In this document: positions 1 to 8,239 of the stretch, piece by piece
How positions within the stretch are numbered: the first letter of the stretch is position 1
Layout: each line of letters begins with the position of its first letter
Assembly: GCF_004804315.1 (NCBI RefSeq)
Contig: NZ_SRXX01000001.1
Span: forward strand, 248,001 to 312,000
Source of the DNA: Flagellimonas onchidii
Lineage (GTDB): Bacteria; Bacteroidota; Bacteroidia; Flavobacteriales; Flavobacteriaceae
Direction: 5' to 3'
DNA: 64,000 nucleotides
Made by a program: the position numbers and the translations under genes
The notes under the pieces: model-generated
Database searches by the model: none
What the model was told of the DNA's origin: nothing
What the model saw: the letters and a program-made list of their open reading frames with translations, nothing else

Positions 1-242
1 GCCAGGGCACCGGCAGCGATCAAGGCATAAGGATTGCCAAGTAAGTCCACGGCCCTACCGAAAAGCGGTATTTCTGCTCGCATTGCCCTAAAGGCGTTCA
101 ACGTGGATAATTTGAGGTTTTTGATATTGCCCCTCATCTTATTGGACACCTTTTTAAACTTACGTTGGGTCTCTACCAGTTTTTTATTGAAGAGCCTGTT
201 CTTCAGCTCCAGTAACAATGCCAGTTTTGATGTTGCACCCAT
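1..242 (-). CDS. Phage tail tape measure protein, N-terminal part (cut by window edge)
   Basis: Reading leftward from an ATG at 242 there is an open frame of 80 codons with no stop before the window edge. It begins MGATSKLALLLELKNRLFNK and continues as a basic, helical, Lys/Arg/Asn-rich stretch followed by a small-residue hydrophobic segment (LLGNPYALIAAGAL). This is how tape measure proteins of Bacteroidota tailed phages usually start. The protein sets tail length and takes part in DNA ejection. It lies 109 bp beyond the portal fusion gene in the same leftward operon, so it is on the opposite strand from the tube and chaperone genes it works with. A rightward open frame at 34-288 overlaps it and has no phage-like features. 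The family call is by composition and context only. Confidence 0.6.
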   Translation of the reverse strand, partial: MGATSKLALLLELKNRLFNKKLVETQRKFKKVSNKMRGNIKNLKLSTLNAFRAMRAEIPLFGRAVDLLGNPYALIAAGAL

Positions 243-351
243 ATTTTTGTATATTTGTGGTCTAAACAGGTTTAATACAATCCTTTAATAGGCTTTAAAT
301 GGTCACTGAATGCGAAACATACCAGCCTTAATATCCTTTAGGGGGAATGTC

Positions 352-2931
352 TTAGACCTTTCGTTTTTTAATCAATAATCCTTTTCTTATATCCGCTTCT
401 TTGGTTTTCATGGCGTACCATGTCAATACCTCCATATTATTGGCACCTATAGCGGTATCAATGATGATGGCCCGATCCTTATAGAATTTCAGGTATCGGG
501 CCTGAAACGTCTTGTTTGTATTGCTGTGGGTATGTAGCCACATCTCATCAGGATTGCTCAATATTCCTTTTAGGTGCGGAAAAATACGGTGTCGTTGCTC
601 GGATTTGTTCAGGTATTTTCCCTGTGTATGCTTGTCGAACACTCGCTTTTTAAGGATGATTTTACGCTTTAGGTAATCCGTAAAGCCCATAAATTCCTGC
701 TTGCCCTGTTTGCCGTCCGCTCTAAAGAGTTCCCTTACATTGTCACCGGTAATGGTCTGATCGAGTTTGATAGCTTTTAAACGCTGTTTGAATGCCGTCC
801 AGCTCTCCAGTTTATAAGTACTCTCAAAGTCCATGGTATTGAGCTTTTTATTCAGCCCTTTGATGTCGCTGTAAAACTGCTTTTTGGTAAACACCTGTTT
901 TAAATCCCCACGGTTTACATCGAACTGTGATCCAGGGAACCTGTCACCGAGCAATCGCTTGGCCGTACTGCCACTACTTACCACAGTATTACCGTCACCT
1001 AAATGCTGTACCATCTCACAACGGCAATTGTACCCATTTGGCGGCCATAGGTCACGAGCATCGGTATCACTAAGATTGAACACCTTACCGTCCAATAGTT
1101 GATGCTCACTGCGTACCTTGCTGTCCCCTACGGTCTGATAGCGTACAAAGGAGGTCACCGTATCTTTTTCGCTCATAAACCTGAGATAGTTTGCCGAGTT
1201 TTGCCCAACGGATACAGAGAGGTTGTACTCCGTTTCCAAATATGTCCCGTTAAACTCCTTTGTGATTTTCTGTGCCTCTTTTTCAAAATCTGCAAAAGAG
1301 CGTATTTGCAATACCTCCCTATCGATCAATAGCTGTGACAGGGATGCCAGTCGTGCCTCTGTCTTGGAGGAGGCAAACTCAAAGAGGTTGAACTCCATCA
1401 TTTGCATTGCCAAGTGGTCAGGAGCATTGTAGTCTATGGATACACGGCGGTCTCCCCATCCGTTAAAAAGCCCTTTGATAAATTCCAAGCTCTCCAGTGT
1501 GATGATTTTGACCGCCGATGGGATGGTGGGCCCATTGGCCCATAACTGGCTCAACAGCTCCTTATGATATTTCTGCATCAAGCTCTCAAAGTTGCTGCTT
1601 GTGGCATAAACATCATGTGTGTCACAGCAAGCCCCGACGGGATACCCAGGTAAATTTCCCCTTTTGATTTCCCCTATCAATGTTCGGTTTTCGATGGACT
1701 TAGGTAAAATCACCTGACTTTTTTTTTTACCGACAATGGGAATACTGAAGGTCTTGGATAGCCATTCCTCATCCACTTCATAATCGGTCATCACGCCTTT
1801 TGTAATTTTCCAGAACTTATCCAGTTCCAAGTTATGGGACTGGTTGAACTGAAAGCGGTCGCCGTCCCTCAGAAAGGAATAGCCCTGATTTCGGAGCAAT
1901 GGTATCAAAAGATCATTGACCAGAAATACAACGGAGCGTTTATCTGAGACCGCAATCTTATCATCCAAATTGCGCTCGTGTACCTCGCTTTGACTTCGAC
2001 TGCTACCATCATCGGTCAGCATGGTACCGCCCACGATGGCCTCACTGATTTCCCTATTGTTACGGGATGTGAATTTGTCAAAGGTCTGGAAAGCGTCCGT
2101 ACGGTTGGCCTCTTTGAACTCCACTGAGGTGCCCTGTGGAAAAACACCTCTTGATGCCTGGGCCAATTGACTGAGCATATAGTCTATCTTATCCACGGTC
2201 TCAGTGTCATATTTATTGGTCGTGGCCGTGACCATGGGCAATCCAAAACGCTCACAGAACTCGGCCCATGATTGCATTACATTCCGTTTCCAAATCAGGT
2301 TGGGAACAATATTGTTGATCATCCCCAGCTCTTTGTCCCTACCTATCTGAATGATCCAATTTTCATAATACGGATCACTGTAGTCAATACCTTCATCTTT
2401 GGTCAAATCGGGCAGCACTAATTTTAAAGCCGGCAACACATTACGCTGGGGGATAACCCCATGCTTTATCCTTTTTCCTCCAAAACTTTGGAACTCCACG
2501 ACCTTGGTACCTCTCAAATTGACACCAATGACCTCCTTTAGAAAATCGTAAAACCATTGTTGGCGAAATAAGTCCGTGGCCTCATCGTTCATCTTGCCGT
2601 CAGGGCCAATGATTTGAAACTCGGTATTGAGTGTCGCGTTTTCCCGGAGTTGTATCTGTGCCTGCAAATGACCGTCCGTCATTAGATCATCAACGAGATC
2701 GTGATAAAAATTAAGTCTTGGCCTTTCAGGGTGATCGGCCATTTTTAGGGCCAATCGCCATTTTTTGATGTCCTTACGGCTCATGTCCTTGAACTGCTCG
2801 ATCATCTTACCGACAATCGCTTTAAATTCATCGATCTCCCTAGCTTTAAATCCAGTGGCCTTTGCCCGAACTCCATCAAGGTTTGTTTTTTGACCTCTGT
2901 TAAACGATATTTCCCTTCCCAATATCTTCAT
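352..2931 (-). CDS. Mu-like portal protein (DUF935) fused to gpF-like head morphogenesis domain and C-terminal nuclease-like domain
   Basis: The 859-residue protein is much longer than a stand-alone DUF935 portal (about 500). Residues about 50-440 look like the DUF935/Mu gp29 portal, the ring through which DNA enters and leaves the capsid. A middle part has the gpF signature around LWPPNGYNCRCEM, as in Mu minor head proteins. From about residue 735 a third domain has HRIFPHL, NPDEMW and a late TWY motif, resembling the phage Barnase-EndoU-ColicinE5/D-RelE-like (PBECR) nucleases seen at the ends of head morphogenesis proteins. A virion protein with a nuclease tail could act on host RNA after ejection, which is inference. 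The gene follows the DUF1320 gene by 55 bp. Portal and gpF assignments are fairly firm, the nuclease assignment is moderate. Confidence 0.82.
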   Translation of the reverse strand: MKILGREISFNRGQKTNLDGVRAKATGFKAREIDEFKAIVGKMIEQFKDMSRKDIKKWRLALKMADHPERPRLNFYHDLVDDLMTDGHLQAQIQLRENATLNTEFQIIGPDGKMNDEATDLFRQQWFYDFLKEVIGVNLRGTKVVEFQSFGGKRIKHGVIPQRNVLPALKLVLPDLTKDEGIDYSDPYYENWIIQIGRDKELGMINNIVPNLIWKRNVMQSWAEFCERFGLPMVTATTNKYDTETVDKIDYMLSQLAQASRGVFPQGTSVEFKEANRTDAFQTFDKFTSRNNREISEAIVGGTMLTDDGSSRSQSEVHERNLDDKIAVSDKRSVVFLVNDLLIPLLRNQGYSFLRDGDRFQFNQSHNLELDKFWKITKGVMTDYEVDEEWLSKTFSIPIVGKKKSQVILPKSIENRTLIGEIKRGNLPGYPVGACCDTHDVYATSSNFESLMQKYHKELLSQLWANGPTIPSAVKIITLESLEFIKGLFNGWGDRRVSIDYNAPDHLAMQMMEFNLFEFASSKTEARLASLSQLLIDREVLQIRSFADFEKEAQKITKEFNGTYLETEYNLSVSVGQNSANYLRFMSEKDTVTSFVRYQTVGDSKVRSEHQLLDGKVFNLSDTDARDLWPPNGYNCRCEMVQHLGDGNTVVSSGSTAKRLLGDRFPGSQFDVNRGDLKQVFTKKQFYSDIKGLNKKLNTMDFESTYKLESWTAFKQRLKAIKLDQTITGDNVRELFRADGKQGKQEFMGFTDYLKRKIILKKRVFDKHTQGKYLNKSEQRHRIFPHLKGILSNPDEMWLHTHSNTNKTFQARYLKFYKDRAIIIDTAIGANNMEVLTWYAMKTKEADIRKGLLIKKRKV

Positions 2932-2986
2932 ACTTAAAAATTGTCTTACGCTCTTAAAATTGAATTTAAACGGTATTTAAACACTC

Positions 2987-3427
2987 TTACCACCTGTTTT
3001 CCTCGTTGGGATATTCCGATGTTATCCTAAAATCATATAGATCATTTCCATTATTATCTGTTTTTTTTGGCAAATCCGCCATTGCTTTTCCACGGGATAC
3101 ATCTTTTAACCAGTTCAGCACATCTTGGTACCGGTCTGCCCGATGCTGTGGTATTTTGTTCGGGGCCAATGAGGTGTACAAATGGTACACGGCACAGTCA
3201 ATAGTGACCATTACTATATGTGCATTGCGCCCATCAGGTTCCCCGTCTGCCCGTGGTTTGAAAATGGCATCGGTATTGTATCTCCCAAAGAGATAGTTTT
3301 TTATTTGACTTATCGCCATGTCCTCTGCCCGATACAGTTTAGCATCGGTATAATCCTCCAGTAAAATATCCTTTATCTCATCTCGGAGCAATGCGGAGTA
3401 ATCCTGATCCGTTATAAATCGTCCCAT
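2987..3427 (-). CDS. DUF1320 family phage protein (Mu gp36-like)
   Basis: A 146-residue acidic protein with the start MGRFITDQDYSALLRDEI and a conserved-looking helix RYQDVLNWLKDVSRGKAMADLP. Both fit DUF1320, the family of Mu gp36, a head-tail region protein whose exact role is not settled. A head-tail completion or connector role is inferred. It starts 2 nt after the large terminase stop codon, so it is translated in the same operon between terminase and portal. The usual Mu order places gp36 later, after the capsid gene, so its position here is rearranged. Confidence 0.65.
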   Translation of the reverse strand: MGRFITDQDYSALLRDEIKDILLEDYTDAKLYRAEDMAISQIKNYLFGRYNTDAIFKPRADGEPDGRNAHIVMVTIDCAVYHLYTSLAPNKIPQHRADRYQDVLNWLKDVSRGKAMADLPKKTDNNGNDLYDFRITSEYPNEENRW

Positions 3428-3429
3428 AG

Positions 3430-4998
3430 TTAAAATCTGTTAGGGTTTCTGTTAATTTCCTCTTTTCGAGGCGTTATGATAGTCTCAAACTGCTCCACAA
3501 AAGTGACTGCATTGAGTTTTGATATGGCACCATGCTGTGCATCAGGGGAGTCATCAGGGGTACCGCTTCCTTTTTCAAAAGCCAAAAGATGCTCCAGGTA
3601 CAGCATTGTATCAGGATCGTCCTTGAGAGCTTCATCGATAAAAATGCTTTTTCTATTATAGTGTCCCGTCATTGACTCGATCCTATCCGTCTTATCTGTT
3701 TTAGACCGTTTATCAGCCTCCACAGGAATATGATAACCTCGTTTATCTCCTTCAGCATCAAAATCATTCACAAACTCATCCATAGCGAAAAGCCCCTCGA
3801 TGAAATATTTTATATTGTATTTACCGAGCTTCCAGTCCTCATACAAATTATAGAGCCATTCAGCACACAAGGCCCGTGAGGATTGCCTATTGAACACTTT
3901 TAGAATATGGTATTCCCTTTTGTGCTTTCCCATGAACATCATCGCTTTAAAATCCCCTTTGTCCTTGTATGATAAATCCCCATAGACCACAAGCCCGTCA
4001 TATTGTCTGAATTGTAGACGTTTCTTATAAAGGATCATTTCATTTTTGAAAATGACCCCCTCAACAATATGCTTGTGCATGTATTCACGCATAAATGAAC
4101 GGTAAGGGGTATTGCGATACTTTTTTTGCCAGTACTTTGCAGTTGTTTTTTCCGGCCAATTTGGTTCAAAGGTTTTTAAATTTTTAACGGCCGGAACGCT
4201 AATGATGAAATGCTCAATTTCATCACCGAACTCCTTGGCCTGTTTGATCAATTTTTTGAACTCTTTTTTGAGCTGGTTAATGATCGTATTGCGATGAAAG
4301 TTATTGTTTGCAACAATAAATCGCTGTCTTTCTCCTCCCTCGTCAAATGTTCCCCTTAAATCCTCCCATACCCATTCATAGGCCTCCCTACTAAGTTGGT
4401 CATTTTTACAACGCCTTTTAGTATCGGCATCATCGATCAATATATAGTCAGGTCGGTTTTCCTCCTCACTTTCTCCACGTGGGGACTGACCAATGCTCAT
4501 AGCTTTGAATTTCACGCCATCTGTAGTGGTAAAATCCCCATTGGTCCAGTCCCCATATTTGAAACGCCTCCCATAATCATTTGTAAGACGTTGATTGTTT
4601 TGGAGCTGTGCCTGTATTTTCCCAATGAGCTTTTTTGATTTTGGATCGGTCTGGCCGATCAACAACATATAAAACAGGTCTTTTGTAAAATAGAGGAACA
4701 AAGGAATGCCCATACCCAAATGCACTGATTTTGCACCTGAACGATATATCTCTCCAAGTAGATTGATAATCTTATATTTTATGATAAGATTGGCCATACG
4801 CTTATGAAACCATGCACAGGGTTTTTTGGCATAGTTTGGGAAATAATACTCAAACCACTTTATATAATCCTTTTCAAGCTCCTTGATACGCTTGTGCTTC
4901 TCCTGTGGCGTTTCATTGATATTTACGGTTGTGGCCTGTCTAATTCTTTTACAATGCGCCTCATAGTCTTTAAGGTATTTCTCCAGCTTTTTGTCCAT
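3430..4998 (-). CDS. Phage terminase large subunit (Mu gp28-like)
   Basis: The 522-residue protein fits a terminase motor that packages DNA into proheads. An N-terminal helical region includes WFEYYFPNYAKKPCAWFH. The ATPase has a Walker B-like YILIDDADTK near residue 185 and an atypical Walker A region near GAKSVHLGMG. A C-terminal RNase H-fold nuclease begins at VVYGDLSYKDKGDFKAM, whose first Asp is a likely metal ligand. Its ATG overlaps the stop codon of the small subunit by one base (TAATG), so the two are translationally coupled. The unusual Walker A is common in large terminases and is not evidence of inactivation. Confidence 0.85.
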   Translation of the reverse strand: MDKKLEKYLKDYEAHCKRIRQATTVNINETPQEKHKRIKELEKDYIKWFEYYFPNYAKKPCAWFHKRMANLIIKYKIINLLGEIYRSGAKSVHLGMGIPLFLYFTKDLFYMLLIGQTDPKSKKLIGKIQAQLQNNQRLTNDYGRRFKYGDWTNGDFTTTDGVKFKAMSIGQSPRGESEEENRPDYILIDDADTKRRCKNDQLSREAYEWVWEDLRGTFDEGGERQRFIVANNNFHRNTIINQLKKEFKKLIKQAKEFGDEIEHFIISVPAVKNLKTFEPNWPEKTTAKYWQKKYRNTPYRSFMREYMHKHIVEGVIFKNEMILYKKRLQFRQYDGLVVYGDLSYKDKGDFKAMMFMGKHKREYHILKVFNRQSSRALCAEWLYNLYEDWKLGKYNIKYFIEGLFAMDEFVNDFDAEGDKRGYHIPVEADKRSKTDKTDRIESMTGHYNRKSIFIDEALKDDPDTMLYLEHLLAFEKGSGTPDDSPDAQHGAISKLNAVTFVEQFETIITPRKEEINRNPNRF

Positions 4999-5435
4999 TA
5001 CTCTAAAGAGGCCTTATATAGGATGAACTTTTTATGCCAGTCCAAAAACAATATTGCCGTCTCAGGTTCCTGCTCAGCCATCCAGTTATCAAATTCCTTA
5101 AATGCACTCAATACAATTTGAGTGGATACTTTCCCTGAAATTCCTTCCAGTACCTTACCTACTTTTGACAAAGCATCGGCATCGATCTCGGGTTTGTTGC
5201 CCTCGGCAATACTTTGTAGTTCCTTGGTCAAAATCTCTTTGATCTTATGGGGTGCGGACAACAACTCCGCTCTCCGGGTATCCCAGTCTTTTTCTCCCTT
5301 TCCCCCTTTACGCCATCTCCCTACTGTTTGCTCTGTGGTCTCCAACTCCATAGCAATTGCCTTGGCGGTCATACCATCATTAATGAACATCCTTTCGGCT
5401 AGAGTACGCTTTTTTTCATTTGTCAACTTTCCCAT
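4998..5435 (-). CDS. Phage terminase small subunit-like DNA-binding protein
   Basis: A 145-residue protein with an N-terminal helix-turn-helix: MTAKAIAMELETTEQTVGRW is a typical turn and recognition helix. A helical, acidic C-terminal part follows that could mediate oligomerisation. Position directly before, and overlapping, the large terminase gene supports the small subunit that recognises phage DNA and hands it to the motor. The start at 5435 is an ATG, 10 bp from an inverted repeat in the divergent control region. A plain transcription regulator is less likely given the overlap. Confidence 0.72.
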   Translation of the reverse strand: MGKLTNEKKRTLAERMFINDGMTAKAIAMELETTEQTVGRWRKGGKGEKDWDTRRAELLSAPHKIKEILTKELQSIAEGNKPEIDADALSKVGKVLEGISGKVSTQIVLSAFKEFDNWMAEQEPETAILFLDWHKKFILYKASLE

Positions 5436-5444
5436 TGAAATATC

Positions 5445-5462
5445 ACTTTACGAATGTAAAGT
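5445..5462. promoter_or_regulatory. Inverted repeat, candidate operator in divergent phage control region
   Basis: ACTTTAC-GAAT-GTAAAGT is a perfect 7-bp inverted repeat with a 4-bp centre, 10 bp upstream of the small terminase start. It lies in the only divergent gap of the phage block, so a dimeric regulator bound here could control the leftward operon. It could instead be a small transcript hairpin. No protein partner is visible in the window. Confidence 0.4.
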
Positions 5463-5494
5463 TCGTCTCCACATCCTTTGGAATTGCTGAATTT

Positions 5495-5531
5495 TGCAAG
5501 GCATTCAGAGGAATATGCAAGGTATTCCGAG
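5495..5531. promoter_or_regulatory. Two direct repeats with 21-bp period, candidate activator sites for phage late genes
   Basis: TGCAAGGCATTCAGAG (5495-5510) and TGCAAGGTATTCCGAG (5516-5531) match at 14 of 16 positions and are spaced exactly 21 bp, two turns of B-DNA. The second ends 54 bp before the ATG of the rightward head operon. Phased direct repeats of this kind are typical of activator binding sites. I see no clear TAnnTTTG -7 box beside them, which would fit activator-dependent transcription. Confidence 0.45.
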
Positions 5532-5585
5532 AATGTTGTCACAGTCTATTTAAGTGCTGATTTTTGACCTATAAAACGCACGGAT

Positions 5586-6746
5586 ATGATTGTAAAAGTC
5601 GACCAGAACAACATCCATATATATGGGTATTTATACCATGGGGATGGCATTCGTTTTCTTGGCGAGTTCTCAAAAATTGACGGTACCTATCCTGAGATAG
5701 AGGTGTATCTGCACACCTATGGAGGTTCTGTATTTGACGGCAATATGATTTTTAATACCCTGACCACTGCTAAGTCTCAGGTCAATACCAATATCATAGG
5801 TGTAGGTGCCAGTATGGGAGCTATCTTATCTCAGGCTGGAAAGGTACGCAGACAGGTAAGCAATGGATTTATGATGATCCACGCTGCAACTGGAGGTACT
5901 TATGGAACTGCTAAAGATCATTTAAGCTCAGCCAATCTACTTACCGAAATCGAAAAGCAATTTATACAGCTATTGGTCTCCAAAACGGGATTAAAGGCCA
6001 AAGAGGTCAAAAAGTGGCTTGTTGGTGACAATTGGTTTTCTGCCGGGCAGGCAAAAAAAGAGGGCCTGATCGATGAGATCATAGACCCACTTGCCACCTT
6101 GGAAATAGACATAGATGACCCTGAGAGCATTGGCTCCGAGGAAGTATATAACCGCTTTGCCGCTAGTTTAAAAATAAAGGACTCAAAGCCAGTGGCAACA
6201 CAAAACGAACCGAGTCAGGAACTAAAATCAAAAGATGTAAACATGAAAAAAGATGTAATTCGATCATTGGGGTTGCAGAATATCAACGGTCAGTCATCCG
6301 ACACGGCTGTAATTTCTGCAATTGAAGAGCATATCAATGCTAAGGTCAATGATTACAAAACCAAGTACGAAAACGAGAGAACAGCACGTGAGAACTTGGA
6401 AACCGCCATCAACGCACAACGTGATGCCAAGATCAAGGCAATCCTTGACAAGGCCGAGAATGTTGACAAGACAATCACGGCAAAGCAACGTAAGGACATT
6501 TATGAGCCTATTGGGAAAAATACAGGTTTAGAAGCTTTAGAGGCTGTTTTGGGTGGCTTAAAACCCCATAAATCCATCACTGCACAGGTAGGTGGTAAAC
6601 CGTCAACGGTAACCGCTCAAGATGGTTGGGACTGGGACAAGTACCAAAAGGAAAACCCTAAAGCATTGGAAGCTCTTAAAAAGGACGATCCTGATGCGTT
6701 TGCGGAACTGTTCAAAGCAAAATTTGGGGTTGACTATAAGGAATAG
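5586..6746 (+). CDS. ClpP-like prohead protease with C-terminal scaffold region
   Basis: The N-terminal 190 residues are a ClpP/S14-type serine protease: GASMGA places the nucleophile at Ser77, MIHAA gives His99, and the HTYGGSVFDG loop is typical. From about 240 to 300 a charged, coiled-coil-like segment (YKTKYENERTARENLETAIN) follows, then an acidic tail ending FAELFKAKFGVDY. This is the layout of phage protease-scaffold fusions such as Mu gpI, which process the prohead interior before packaging. It is the first gene of the rightward operon. An in-frame ATG at 6243 could start a separate 167-residue scaffold, as Mu Z and lambda Nu3 do. Confidence 0.82.
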   Translation: MIVKVDQNNIHIYGYLYHGDGIRFLGEFSKIDGTYPEIEVYLHTYGGSVFDGNMIFNTLTTAKSQVNTNIIGVGASMGAILSQAGKVRRQVSNGFMMIHAATGGTYGTAKDHLSSANLLTEIEKQFIQLLVSKTGLKAKEVKKWLVGDNWFSAGQAKKEGLIDEIIDPLATLEIDIDDPESIGSEEVYNRFAASLKIKDSKPVATQNEPSQELKSKDVNMKKDVIRSLGLQNINGQSSDTAVISAIEEHINAKVNDYKTKYENERTARENLETAINAQRDAKIKAILDKAENVDKTITAKQRKDIYEPIGKNTGLEALEAVLGGLKPHKSITAQVGGKPSTVTAQDGWDWDKYQKENPKALEALKKDDPDAFAELFKAKFGVDYKE

Positions 6747-6872
6747 CCCACGGTTTTCCATTACGGCGGATTAGTCACCAAACCATACACCCAATACCCA
6801 AAGCAGTACAAAAAACAGGTATATAGTACCACTGAAACATTAAATAAGGATAATTAAAAAAAATAAAAGAAA

Positions 6873-7784
6873 ATGGCAGGATTAAACCAGGAGATCTGGA
6901 CGGATGTGCTTGTCCAAGATTTCAATGCTACCGAGGAAGCGAGCTTTTTAAAGGAAATCCCGGACGAGTCGAGACATGTTGCGGCCACCAAAGGGGAAAA
7001 CGAAGTGATCCACTTGGTAGATGTGGGCGCTGACCCTGAGGTCATCGTAAACAATGTCACCTATCCTATTGGGTTTGCAACACAAGAGGATAAGGACATC
7101 CCTATCTCTTTGGACACTTATGTGACCAAAGCCACTAAAGTATCTCAGGAGGAAATTGAAAACGTATCGTACGACAAGATCCGTTTGGTGCAGCAAAAGC
7201 ACAAGAACAAGATTATGGCCACCAAGCACAATAAAGCGGTACATGCTCTGGCATCCACTTCGGAGAAGGCGACCACACCGATATTGGCCACTACCGGCCC
7301 GGACGATGGTACAGGTAGAAAGAGACTAATTATGAAAGATGTTGTGACTCATAAGGTATCGTACGATAATCAAAAAATCCCATTACAAGGAAGAAACTTG
7401 GTGTTGTCATCTGAGCATTACAACGACCTGTTGATCGAGGCCTTGGAAGCTAAAAAGGCTACCGACCATTTGAGCTATGACGAGGCCGGGCTTTTAAAGA
7501 CCCGCCTGTTCGGGTTTAAGACATGGTTGTACATCGATGTGCCGTACTTCAACTTGGCCACACTTACCAAAAAGGACTTTGGGGCCGTCGTGGAGGACGG
7601 GGACGTGCAAGGGTCCGTGTCCTTTTATGCCCCAGATATGTTCAGGGCCTCGGGACTTACCAAGAACTATGCGGATGAGCCGACGACCCAAAACCACGCT
7701 TGGCTGTACAACGTCCGTCACAACTACATCGTACTGCCAAGAAAAGAGAGGGCCGTGGGCGCAATCGTATCGGCCGATGTTTAA
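6873..7784 (+). CDS. Phage major capsid protein (Mu gpT-like position)
   Basis: A 303-residue protein directly after the protease-scaffold gene, where the major head protein belongs. It starts MAGLNQEIWTDVLVQDF, has a long charged helix (SQEEIENVSYDKIRLVQQKH) and a central region around RNLVLSSEHYNDLLIEALEA, consistent with an HK97-fold capsid subunit. Codon choice is richer in G/C third positions than its neighbours, as often seen for highly expressed structural genes. An A-rich leader of 126 bp separates it from the protease gene. The name rests mainly on size and position. Confidence 0.75.
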   Translation: MAGLNQEIWTDVLVQDFNATEEASFLKEIPDESRHVAATKGENEVIHLVDVGADPEVIVNNVTYPIGFATQEDKDIPISLDTYVTKATKVSQEEIENVSYDKIRLVQQKHKNKIMATKHNKAVHALASTSEKATTPILATTGPDDGTGRKRLIMKDVVTHKVSYDNQKIPLQGRNLVLSSEHYNDLLIEALEAKKATDHLSYDEAGLLKTRLFGFKTWLYIDVPYFNLATLTKKDFGAVVEDGDVQGSVSFYAPDMFRASGLTKNYADEPTTQNHAWLYNVRHNYIVLPRKERAVGAIVSADV

Positions 7785-7802
7785 CCTTTAATACTTACAA
7801 TA

Positions 7803-8237
7803 ATGAAAAAAGAAATTAAGGACAGGGCAAAAAGGATATTTGAGAACTCGGATACCGATTTGCTGTATGTCAACAAAAAAGGCAGCTTTTTCACATCTAA
7901 AAACCTTGCTCTGAACAGTGTCGATAAGGTTGAGGACATTGAGGAGATCAAAAGAGAAAGTGTGCTAAAGACCAATCCAAAAGGTTCAAACGGATCTAAT
8001 GACGGCAAAGACGGTTTAACTCCGATGCAAAAAGCAAAATCAAGAGCTGAAGCCATTGCAAAAATGGACACAATAGAGGCGATTGAAAAGGCTTTGGAGG
8101 GTGAGACCGCCAATTCTGTAAAAAAGGCCGGAGCGGAGCGGATCAAAGCTCTAAAGGAGTTGGCATCAAAGGGTGGTGCCGGCAACAATGGGGACGGAAC
8201 CGATGGAGCTGGTGATAATAATGGTAACAAAGCGTAA
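7803..8237 (+). CDS. Hypothetical phage head or head-tail protein
   Basis: A 144-residue protein I do not recognise. The first 45 residues (MKKEIKDRAKRIFENSDTDL) are well formed. The middle is Gly/Asn/Lys-rich and helical (AKSRAEAIAKMDTIEAIEKAL), and the end is a low-complexity Gly/Asp/Asn tail. It sits between capsid and sheath, where connector, decoration or head-completion proteins are found. The stop is 2 nt before the next gene. Confidence 0.6.
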   Translation: MKKEIKDRAKRIFENSDTDLLYVNKKGSFFTSKNLALNSVDKVEDIEEIKRESVLKTNPKGSNGSNDGKDGLTPMQKAKSRAEAIAKMDTIEAIEKALEGETANSVKKAGAERIKALKELASKGGAGNNGDGTDGAGDNNGNKA

Positions 8238-8239
8238 TC

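Noticed and set aside
34..288. Rightward 84-codon open frame at the left edge
   Set aside because: It is antisense to a better frame on the minus strand that has tape-measure-like composition and follows the phage operon direction.
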